A stretch of 13,882 nucleotides of DNA from an uncultured Ignavibacteriota bacterium (GTDB lineage: Bacteria; Bacteroidota; Ignavibacteria; Tepidaquicellales; Tepidaquicellaceae), in contig CAIUQV010000529.1 in the NCBI GenBank assembly GCA_903901375.1, forward strand, positions 1-13,882, read 5' to 3'. Both the position numbers and the translations under genes were made by a program. Of this stretch, positions 7,752-13,882 are shown piece after piece. The notes beneath the pieces were generated by a model, which worked only from the letters and a program-made list of their open reading frames with translations, ran no database searches and was not told the origin of the DNA. The stretch's first letter is position 1. Every line of letters begins with the position of its first letter.

Positions 7752-9058
7752 TACCAGTTTATTCCTCTGTAGTTTTTTAGTTTTTTTAATTCTTGAGAAT
7801 ATACTAAATCATAAATCACTTTATTAGTTTTATTGCTCTTAAGTAACCTAATAATTTTAGGATTACTAGCATTTATTACTATTAATTCTGAATCATCGAT
7901 AAACTTCTTTAAATCAAGATAAAGCAAATTAGATATATGAGGCAGTTTATTCATAATAAAATCCTTATTTGCACCTATGATGTTCGATATATTTACATTC
8001 TCATCAAAAATATTTACTTTAAATCCTTTCCCAATTAATCTTTCAACAACATCTAAAATTGGACTTTCTCTTAAATCATCTGTCCCTTCTTTAAAACTAA
8101 TGCCAAATACTCCTATTTTTTTCTTTCCGGAATTTATTAGTTCCTCAAACAGATACTTTTTCTGTAAATAATTCGACTTCTCAATGTTTCCAATTATTGG
8201 TAGTTCCAGATAATTATCATGTGCTATAGTATTTAGAGCTTTAAGATCTTTAGGTAAGCATGAACCTCCATAGGCAAAACCTGGTCTGAGATAAGCTTTG
8301 GATATATTTAATTTATCATCCTGAGCAAATAGGCTCATTAATTCAACTGAATCAATCCCAAGCTTCTTGCAAACATTTCCGATTTCATTAGCAAATGATA
8401 TTTTCAATGCGTGAAAAGTATTGTTAATAAATTTAAGCATTTCTGCCAATCCTATGCTGACTATGGCAACAGGTGCTTTAATTTCTTTATAAACTCTCTT
8501 AATCTCTCTTATACCCTTTTCTGATTCTGATGCAATTACAGTCACACTCGGATTAAAATAATCATCAACAGCATTTCCTTCCCTAAGAAATTCAGGATTT
8601 GATATTACACAAAAATCCACCAAGTTCTTCTTCTTACTGATTTTTTCTATTATTTTCGATAATTCTTTATTCGTACCGGGTATCACGGTACTCCTGATAA
8701 CAATAGTTTGAAACTTATCTTTATACTTCAACCCCTCAGCAATTTCCTTTGCAACATTTCTGATATAATCCATATTCAAGTGCCCGGATGGCGAATTCGG
8801 AGTTCCAACACAAATGAAAGAAATATCACTTTCTTTTACTGCTCTTTTAAAATCAGTTGTAGCCTTTATTTTTCCGGCATCTTTTCCCGTTTTTATTAGA
8901 TTGCCAATACCATTTTCTACAATTGTTGGTTTACCGGTATTTATTAAACCCACCTTATTTTCATTTACATCAACACCAATAACTTTATGTCCCATCTTTG
9001 CAAGACATCCAATACTTACGCAGCCAACATATCCAAGACCAAAAACACTAATTTTCAT
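7751..9058 (-). CDS. Nucleotide-sugar 6-dehydrogenase, AlgD (GDP-mannose dehydrogenase)-like
   Basis: This enzyme oxidises C6 of an NDP-hexose to the uronic acid in two NAD-dependent steps. The N-terminal Rossmann motif is FGLGYVG (6-12), and the NAD-site segment FICVGTPNSP spans 81-90. The catalytic cysteine is Cys267 in GGSCLPKD (264-271), and LKFINN (208-213) supplies the substrate-site lysine and asparagine. The C-terminal domain carries FGISFKEGTDDLRESP (318-333). From memory of the AlgD sequence, length (435 against 436), the QDDKLNISKAYLRPGFAYGG stretch and the terminal GINW (GICW in AlgD) all match GDP-mannose dehydrogenase better than UDP-glucose dehydrogenases. GDP-mannose to GDP-mannuronate is therefore my first choice, with UDP-sugars possible. 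The gene starts 7 bases after the acyltransferase stop with no visible Shine-Dalgarno sequence. Confidence 0.92.
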   Translation of the reverse strand: MKISVFGLGYVGCVSIGCLAKMGHKVIGVDVNENKVGLINTGKPTIVENGIGNLIKTGKDAGKIKATTDFKRAVKESDISFICVGTPNSPSGHLNMDYIRNVAKEIAEGLKYKDKFQTIVIRSTVIPGTNKELSKIIEKISKKKNLVDFCVISNPEFLREGNAVDDYFNPSVTVIASESEKGIREIKRVYKEIKAPVAIVSIGLAEMLKFINNTFHALKISFANEIGNVCKKLGIDSVELMSLFAQDDKLNISKAYLRPGFAYGGSCLPKDLKALNTIAHDNYLELPIIGNIEKSNYLQKKYLFEELINSGKKKIGVFGISFKEGTDDLRESPILDVVERLIGKGFKVNIFDENVNISNIIGANKDFIMNKLPHISNLLYLDLKKFIDDSELIVINASNPKIIRLLKSNKTNKVIYDLVYSQELKKLKNYRGINW

Positions 9059-9065
9059 GTTTATA

Positions 9066-9587
9066 TTATTTTAATTTTTCTATCTGCTTTATCTTCACAG
9101 GTGTTCCATAAGCTTTAGAACACTCCGGAATACTTTTATTCACAAAACTATTTGCCCCAACAACACAACCTTTTCCTATAGTTACTCCTTTTTCAATAAT
9201 TACATTTGGACCTATGTAGCAATTGTCATTTATAATTGTTCTCAAATAACTATAATTCTCTTTTCCACCACTTAAAGCCCATTCAACACTATCGTGCGAA
9301 TATATTTGCACTCCGGCAGAAATAGAGCAATTTGAACCAATTTCTAATCCTCCGCTACCATCAAGTATAACATTTGGACCTATCCATGTATTTTCTCCAA
9401 CTTTTACATCACCAAGAATTACAACATTATCATAAACAGTTGTTCCTTTTCCGAACCCCAGAAATTCAGCTTTTTCTTTACGATCAACAAAATTATCGCC
9501 GAACGGTAACACCCTATTAAATTTTCTCTTTTTCTCCTTGCGAAGAATTTGGAATAACGCTAATATTTCATTATATAAAGTATCCAT
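9066..9587 (-). CDS. Left-handed beta-helix (hexapeptide-repeat) acyltransferase
   Basis: A 173-residue acyltransferase, expected to act as a trimer that moves an acetyl or other acyl group from acyl-CoA to a sugar hydroxyl or amine. After a charged helical N-terminus (about 1-30), hexapeptide turns run through VVILGDVKVGENTWIGPNVI (55-74), LEIGSNCSISAGVQI (81-95) and, after a loop, CYIGPNVIIEKGVTIGKG (123-140) with VVGANSFV. His98 in IYSHDS is the likely catalytic base, followed by a loop (about 99-115) that interrupts the helix as in the maltose/galactoside O-acetyltransferase group. YGTPVKIK near the end is the usual C-terminal signature of such enzymes (GNPAK-like). It sits 4 bases after the AsnB-like gene and 7 before the dehydrogenase. 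The acceptor is unknown. Confidence 0.9.
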   Translation of the reverse strand: MDTLYNEILALFQILRKEKKRKFNRVLPFGDNFVDRKEKAEFLGFGKGTTVYDNVVILGDVKVGENTWIGPNVILDGSGGLEIGSNCSISAGVQIYSHDSVEWALSGGKENYSYLRTIINDNCYIGPNVIIEKGVTIGKGCVVGANSFVNKSIPECSKAYGTPVKIKQIEKLK

Positions 9588-9591
9588 TTTA

Positions 9592-11571
9592 TCAGTTATG
9601 ATTAATACTAAATTCTTTTTCCCAAGTTAATGCATTTAATATGCGCCATAGAATATTATCATAATTTTGCAAGTTAAGAGAATTTTCATCCAGTTTTCTG
9701 CTTATAAAACCTCTGTTAAAGTACTTATCCCCATCAGTAATTTCTTCAAGTAATTCTCTGAAATTTTCTTTCATCGAGTTCACAAGGCTATATTCATCAA
9801 TATAAAATCCAACTTTGTCCCTGCGATTACGAATTTCTTCCGGGACAACTCCATTCATAGCTTCTCTGAATATATATTTTGTATAACCATTATGAAGGAT
9901 GTATTCGGATTTCAATGAGAATATATATTCAACTAATCTATGGTCAAGGAAAGGTACTCTTGCTTCCACAGAAAATGCCATTGAATTTCTGTCAACTTGC
10001 CTGAGAATACCGGGAAGATTAATGTGTTTAAATAATTTGTAATTTTTAAGTTTAACATCATCTTTTGAGATTCTCGAATCTTCAACCTCTGGTACATTAT
10101 ACAATTGAGATTGCCTGATATTTTCTACAAGAAAATCCCTGTTAAACCAGCCCTTAACGGATTTCAGCAGATTTAGTCTAAGTCTTTTACTGGTAAATTT
10201 ATGCAAAGCTTTTTTAAAATTATACATATTAAGAGCTTTAGTTAATGACTGCTCAGTATAATTCTCATTTGATATTAAATAATCTATATAACTTTTGTAC
10301 TGATTTCTTGACTTATTCTTCTTGAGATAATTCATAAATTCTATATATGGCAATTGATAATATCCGCCAGCATATTCGTCTAATCCCTGACCATCAAAAA
10401 CTACTTTTACGTTATTTTCCTTCGCAAGCTGATAAACCTTATACCCACCGAACATACTTGCTTTAATTAATGGTTCGTCATTGTGCCATATAAATTTCTT
10501 CAGATCTTCATAACTTTCATCTTTATCTATTCTGCGAATAATGTGATTCCCGTTCACATACTTTGCAATTTCTTTGGAATATCTGTAATCCGGGTTAACA
10601 TTTTCACCTGAAACTATAGTAAATAACTTATTACCTTGTTTACTTTGTGCAATGTCATTCATAACGCAAACTATACCGGATGAATCAAGCCCTCCGGATA
10701 AACAAGTTCCAATTTCAACATCGCTTCTTAACCTTATACGAACACTATCATAAAATAATTCCCGAACATTACCTGCAATACTTTTCATATCACTTTCATT
10801 ATAAATCTCGTTTTTAACTTCAAGTTTCCACCATTCAACTTCAGAATAATGAATACCCGAATCAGTAAGATTTATTTCTAAAAGTGTTCCGGGAAGTAAT
10901 TTTATAATATCTTTAAAAAATGTTTCTTTTGTTTCATTTCCATATGAACCTGCAGAAAGATAATCAAACAAAACTTTATCATTCACTTTTGGTTTCAGAT
11001 TAGCAACTTTTATAATCTGTTTTATTTCTGATGCAAATGCAAATGTGTTTTTCGTAAGATTATAATAAAGGGGCTTAATACCAAACCTGTCAACACTGCA
11101 GAATAACCTGTTCTTTGATTTATCAAAAATAACAAAAGACCACATTCCGTTGAATTTTTGAAGACATTTTTTTCCCCATTCGATGTATGCATATATTATA
11201 ACCTCAGTATCAGTCATAGATTTGAAACGATACCCTAAAGACATAAGTTCAGACCTTAACTCAAGATAATTATAAATTTCACCGTTATAAATTATCCAGT
11301 AATTTTCTGTATTATCACTCATTGGCTGGTGTCCGGATTCAGATAAATCCAGTATGGATAATCTTCTAAAACCGAATCCGCCTTTTATATTAGCACCTTT
11401 TACTGCTTTTGCTTCATTTTTTGTTTTAGCATTATGTAACTTTCCGTCACTGCTTATAAACAAATACCCCTCATCATCCGGACCCCTGTATTTTATCATA
11501 TCAGCAGACGAAATGATGTCATCAATATTAATATCCGCATTTATATCAAAATATCCTACTATCCCGCACAT
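9592..11571 (-). CDS. asnB: Asparagine-synthetase-like glutamine amidotransferase (AsnB family)
   Basis: A complete 659-residue class B asparagine-synthetase homologue. The N-terminal glutaminase domain is intact: Cys2 in MCGIVGYF, FGFRRLSI (66-73), YNGEIYN (95-101) and TDTE (120-123). The synthetase domain has the canonical pyrophosphatase loop SGGLDSS (292-298), a GQGLDEYAGGY segment after KVVFD, and the C-terminal block VDRNSMAFSVEARVPFLDHR. It should split glutamine, channel ammonia and amidate a carboxylate activated as the acyl adenylate. Such enzymes in glycan loci, for example WbpS-type proteins, are thought to convert uronic acids into uronamides. Encoding beside an uronic-acid-forming dehydrogenase makes that more likely than free asparagine synthesis, but the substrate is inferred. 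It starts 3 bases after the upstream gene and ends 4 bases before the acyltransferase. Confidence 0.92.
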   Translation of the reverse strand: MCGIVGYFDINADINIDDIISSADMIKYRGPDDEGYLFISSDGKLHNAKTKNEAKAVKGANIKGGFGFRRLSILDLSESGHQPMSDNTENYWIIYNGEIYNYLELRSELMSLGYRFKSMTDTEVIIYAYIEWGKKCLQKFNGMWSFVIFDKSKNRLFCSVDRFGIKPLYYNLTKNTFAFASEIKQIIKVANLKPKVNDKVLFDYLSAGSYGNETKETFFKDIIKLLPGTLLEINLTDSGIHYSEVEWWKLEVKNEIYNESDMKSIAGNVRELFYDSVRIRLRSDVEIGTCLSGGLDSSGIVCVMNDIAQSKQGNKLFTIVSGENVNPDYRYSKEIAKYVNGNHIIRRIDKDESYEDLKKFIWHNDEPLIKASMFGGYKVYQLAKENNVKVVFDGQGLDEYAGGYYQLPYIEFMNYLKKNKSRNQYKSYIDYLISNENYTEQSLTKALNMYNFKKALHKFTSKRLRLNLLKSVKGWFNRDFLVENIRQSQLYNVPEVEDSRISKDDVKLKNYKLFKHINLPGILRQVDRNSMAFSVEARVPFLDHRLVEYIFSLKSEYILHNGYTKYIFREAMNGVVPEEIRNRRDKVGFYIDEYSLVNSMKENFRELLEEITDGDKYFNRGFISRKLDENSLNLQNYDNILWRILNALTWEKEFSINHN

Positions 11572-11574
11572 ATT

Positions 11575-12867
11575 CTAATCCGCATAATATTTTTTTAGTA
11601 ATTCTTTATACATATTTGCAAGCACATTTCTTGTATTTACAATATCAAAATACTTCTGAGCAAGTAATCTGCAATTTTTATAACTTTCTAAATTGTTTTT
11701 CATTGAAATGATATTCTTTACCAAATCTCTTTCTGTCTGCATGTCCATACCAATTCCTGCTCTTTCCTCTGTGGATCCCGGATAATGTATAATGTTGTTG
11801 CTTATAACGGGAAGACCGCAGGCCAATGCCTCAATCATTGCAGACCCGAATCCTCCATTTTCAATAACTAACGGATTAAAAAGTGCCTGCGTAAAAAAAT
11901 CAGATGCCCTGTAATAATCAAGCAGCACATCCTTTGAAACTCTTTCAACCATGATACAACCTGCATCCAAACCAATCTGATATACATCTTCACTTTTGTA
12001 ACCACCAATCATAACAAGCTGAATACTGCTATCAAGTTCTTTCACCTTTTTGTAGCATTCAGCAAGTTTGTCATAACCATAATCACTGCTTCGAAAATTA
12101 CCAATAGCCATTAAAATTGTTTTATCTTTTGGCAAGCCCAACTTTTCACGTAATAACATCTTATCGCCACCGGGCTTAAAATACTCAAAGTCGCATCCGT
12201 CCATAAAGAAATCCACATTATTTAAATTCAGTTCATTCCTCATATATTCTTTTTCTACCATTGAACCTGAATAATAAAAATCAGCATTTTTTATAGAACT
12301 TACTTCTACAATGTTCTCAAGCAAATAATACGGCTTTATTAGTTTTTTTAGCAAAGATAATCTCTGATAATAGAATTTTTTAAATCCACCGCTTCTGTGT
12401 ACGCAAAGTATAGGGAAGTTTCTTTTCTTAAGTTTGAAAAGAAGCCACATATGAAACCACAAATGCCCAACGCTTATATTTAACAGAATTTCATTTTCAG
12501 CAGATTCTTTTTCCAGTTCCTTTAGAACTTCAGGTGACCAAGTAAAATGACCTATCTGAGGAATATGCAATATTCTGGAAGGAAATACTTTGTGAATAAT
12601 TCCATCGACTGATTTCTTATATACTTTAGTAATTTTATTTCCATAAGGTCTCCAGCATTCGACATCGTATTCCGGGTGAATTTTAATCAGCTCTTTTGCT
12701 GCAACAGCATGATGGTCTGCCCGGAAAAAGCCAACCCAGTGAGGATAATCCCCAATATTAGTATATTCTATTGAAGAGAAGTTACTATTGAAATACTCCG
12801 GCTCATAATTGAAAAAATGATCGGGCGGTTCTACACTTAAAAGATGTATTATTTTCCTCTTCTTCAT
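11575..12867 (-). CDS. Glycosyltransferase family 4-like
   Basis: A 430-residue GT-B glycosyltransferase. The N-terminal domain is long and lacks a clear GG loop, but the donor domain is recognisable: ILMAIGNF (251-258), VMIGGYKS (285-292), and then GFGSAMIEALACGLPVISNN (339-358), the usual end of the GT4 donor site. Glu346 in MIEALACG matches the second glutamate of EX7E. The first would fall on Gly338, with the nearest glutamate two residues earlier (Glu336), so the motif is shifted. The N-terminal segment includes HVGH-like aromatic stretches but no membrane helix long enough to call. The start ATG overlaps the HisF-like stop as ATGA. It is the first glycosyltransferase after the amidotransferase genes and may transfer the acetamidino sugar, which is a guess from gene order only. 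Confidence 0.85.
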   Translation of the reverse strand: MKKRKIIHLLSVEPPDHFFNYEPEYFNSNFSSIEYTNIGDYPHWVGFFRADHHAVAAKELIKIHPEYDVECWRPYGNKITKVYKKSVDGIIHKVFPSRILHIPQIGHFTWSPEVLKELEKESAENEILLNISVGHLWFHMWLLFKLKKRNFPILCVHRSGGFKKFYYQRLSLLKKLIKPYYLLENIVEVSSIKNADFYYSGSMVEKEYMRNELNLNNVDFFMDGCDFEYFKPGGDKMLLREKLGLPKDKTILMAIGNFRSSDYGYDKLAECYKKVKELDSSIQLVMIGGYKSEDVYQIGLDAGCIMVERVSKDVLLDYYRASDFFTQALFNPLVIENGGFGSAMIEALACGLPVISNNIIHYPGSTEERAGIGMDMQTERDLVKNIISMKNNLESYKNCRLLAQKYFDIVNTRNVLANMYKELLKKYYAD

Positions 12868-13622
12868 AATTTCTCTGATAAAGATTCTCTATCCGGAAAG
12901 TTTATTAATACTCCCATATCCTTTGCCTGATAAACGACCATACTGCCTAACGCAACTGCTGAAGCACCGCCTGAATTTACAACATCAGCTATATCATCAA
13001 TACATCCCGCACCTCCGTTTGCGATTACAGGTATTTTCACTTTCTGCGTTACTTGTTTTGTCAGATCAACATCATAACCTTTCCAGGTTCCCTCTCTGTC
13101 GATTGAAGTTAATAGTATTTCACCTGCACCTGAATCAGCAACCACTCCAGCCCATTCTGCAGGATGCATCTTATAGTTAGTGTTTCCCGACTTACCGTAG
13201 ACCTGGTATTTACCAAACAGGTTTTTTCTGTAGTCTATCGATATGATTAAACTCTGACTGCCAAAGTTATTTGCTATTTCAGTTATTATATCCCGGTTTT
13301 CAAAAGCCAATGTATTCAGAATTACTTTTTCAAAGCCAATACTCAATATTTTTTCAACCTGCTTTAAACTTTTAATGCCTCCTCCGTATGATACAGGCAT
13401 AAAGCATTCGGCAGATATTTCCTGCAGCACTTTATAGTTCGGCTCTTTATTTTCCACCGTTGCGCTTATATCAAGAAAAGTTAGTTCATCAACTTCAAGC
13501 TCATTGAATATCCTGCAGGTATTAATCGGATCGCCGATGTAATTATATTTGTTAAAATTCACAGTCTTAACTAATCCACTATCTTTAAGGAGTAAACAAG
13601 GTATAATTCTGGTTTTAAGCAT
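12864..13622 (-). CDS. hisF2: HisF-like protein of the WbuZ/HisF2 (acetamidino sugar) type
   Basis: A 252-residue (beta/alpha)8 barrel of normal HisF length. In histidine synthesis, HisF uses ammonia from HisH to cyclise its substrate with two acids, Asp11 and Asp130 (Thermotoga numbering). Here PCLLLKD puts Leu at position 11, while Asp130 is kept (IISID). Phosphate-binding glycines remain (YGGGI at 79-83, ANGGAG at 201-206), as do Lys19 and the four charged residues that gate the ammonia channel in Thermotoga HisF (Arg5, Glu46, Lys99, and Glu168 for Glu167). The opening PCLLLK-GLVKTVNF matches WbuZ/HisF2 proteins, which with a HisH partner feed ammonia to an N-acetyl-sugar amidotransferase (WbuX/WbpG/PseA). 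That substrate enzyme is not in the window. The gene starts 3 bases after hisH and overlaps the next gene by 4. Confidence 0.9.
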   Translation of the reverse strand: MLKTRIIPCLLLKDSGLVKTVNFNKYNYIGDPINTCRIFNELEVDELTFLDISATVENKEPNYKVLQEISAECFMPVSYGGGIKSLKQVEKILSIGFEKVILNTLAFENRDIITEIANNFGSQSLIISIDYRKNLFGKYQVYGKSGNTNYKMHPAEWAGVVADSGAGEILLTSIDREGTWKGYDVDLTKQVTQKVKIPVIANGGAGCIDDIADVVNSGGASAVALGSMVVYQAKDMGVLINFPDRESLSEKL

Positions 13623-13625
13623 TCT

Positions 13626-13882
13626 CTACAAAGCGGAAAAGTTTTTTAACAAATTCATCCCGAACTTATGACTTTTTTCCGGATGGAACTGGACACCATA
13701 AATATTTTCCTTTTGAAATGCAGAATCAAAAGATACACCGTAATTAGTTTTTGAGATTGAGTGTCTTTCATCTGCTACTTTTACATAATACGAATGCACA
13801 AAGTAATATCTTATTTCGTCTGAAGATTTATCTATAAGCTTATTTTGATTAATGACTTCCACAGTATTCCAGCCCATATGAG
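13626..13882 (-). CDS. hisH: HisH-type glutaminase, C-terminal part (runs off the window)
   Basis: The visible 84 complete codons are the C-terminal part of the class I glutaminase HisH. The frame is open past base 13877 and reads HMGWN across it, the conserved HMGWN motif, so the apparent Met start there is internal; the beginning, including the nucleophilic cysteine, is beyond the window. The rest of the catalytic triad is present: His and Glu in GVQFHPEKS, the classic GxQFHPE motif. YYFVHSYY is the matching upstream strand. The protein would hydrolyse glutamine and pass ammonia through the HisF-like barrel encoded directly after it. Because that partner is of the sugar-modifying type and glycosyltransferase genes follow, this HisH most likely serves glycan amidination (WbuY/HisH2) rather than histidine synthesis. 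It stops with TAG 3 bases before the next ATG. Confidence 0.92.
   Translation of the reverse strand, partial: HMGWNTVEVINQNKLIDKSSDEIRYYFVHSYYVKVADERHSISKTNYGVSFDSAFQKENIYGVQFHPEKSHKFGMNLLKNFSAL

Larger units (their letters stand above)
1..13882 (-). other. Single co-directional operon without internal promoter or terminator
   Basis: All thirteen genes read on the minus strand. From first to last the junctions are: gap 3, overlap 4 (ATGA), gap 3, gap 4, gap 7, overlap 1 (TAATG), overlap 26, overlap 4 (TTGA), overlap 14, overlap 4 (ATGA), overlap 8, and gap 7. No junction could hold a rho-independent terminator or a full promoter upstream of its gene. Translation coupling through stop-start overlaps is the only regulation visible. 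No stretch of 300 bases lacks a gene. Confidence 0.9.

Noticed and set aside
9592..11571. Housekeeping asparagine synthetase
   Set aside because: The enzyme class fits, but its position inside a polysaccharide operon beside an uronic-acid dehydrogenase makes a glycan substrate more likely. Kept as an alternative only.
11354..11578. Plus-strand open frame covering the start of the AsnB-like gene, a possible antisense regulator
   Set aside because: It mirrors the conserved glutaminase coding sequence, and I see no promoter or ribosome site to support it.
13626..13877. A complete short gene starting at the Met codon at 13877-13875
   Set aside because: The frame stays open upstream and reads the conserved HMGWN motif of HisH, so this Met is internal and the gene is cut by the window edge.
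12864..13882. HisH and HisF as part of a histidine biosynthesis operon
   Set aside because: The following genes are glycosyltransferases, not his genes, and the HisF-like protein lacks catalytic Asp11 and matches the WbuZ/HisF2 opening. The sugar-modification role is better supported.
1..13882. tRNA or rRNA genes, CRISPR arrays, insertion sequences, or inverted repeats at gene junctions
   Set aside because: None seen on either strand. Coding density is near complete and junctions are 7 bases or shorter; runs of A and T reflect the AT-rich composition.

Overview
This window is the interior of one long polysaccharide (capsule, O-antigen or exopolysaccharide) biosynthesis operon. All thirteen supported genes lie on the minus strand, so transcription runs from base 13882 towards base 1. 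Neighbouring genes overlap by up to 26 bases or are separated by at most 7. There is no room for an internal promoter or rho-independent terminator, and both ends of the operon lie outside the window. The DNA is AT-rich, and the gene starts I inspected lack a GGAGG-type ribosome site. Two genes can only start at TTG. These traits fit a low-GC Bacteroidota/Ignavibacteriota-type bacterium, but that is an inference from composition and start-site style, not an identification.

In transcription order: (i) 13882-12864, the C-terminal part of a HisH glutaminase and a HisF-like partner of the WbuZ/HisF2 (acetamidino sugar) type; (ii) 12867-11575, a GT4-like glycosyltransferase; (iii) 11571-9592, a complete glutamine-dependent asparagine-synthetase-like amidotransferase; (iv) 9587-9066, a left-handed beta-helix acyltransferase; (v) 9058-7751, an AlgD-like nucleotide-sugar 6-dehydrogenase; (vi) 7751-5489, two GT4-type glycosyltransferases; (vii) 5492-602, a tightly overlapping block of CE4-type deacetylase, ATP-grasp ligase, D-2-hydroxyacid dehydrogenase and an asparagine-synthetase-like protein without the glutaminase cysteine; (viii) 594-1, the N-terminal part of another GT4 glycosyltransferase.

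The genes suggest a glycan rich in nitrogen and acyl decorations. HisH and the HisF-like protein would feed ammonia to an N-acetyl-sugar amidotransferase, probably encoded just upstream of the window, to make an acetamidino group. The AlgD-like enzyme would make a hexuronic acid that the canonical AsnB-like enzyme could convert to an uronamide. The beta-helix enzyme would acylate a sugar. The deacetylase to Cys-less AsnB block could free an amine and cap it with a hydroxy acid or related acyl group. This last block is the least explained part of the window and the best candidate for an undescribed modification pathway. No flippase, polymerase, initiating transferase or other membrane protein is in view; these presumably lie outside.
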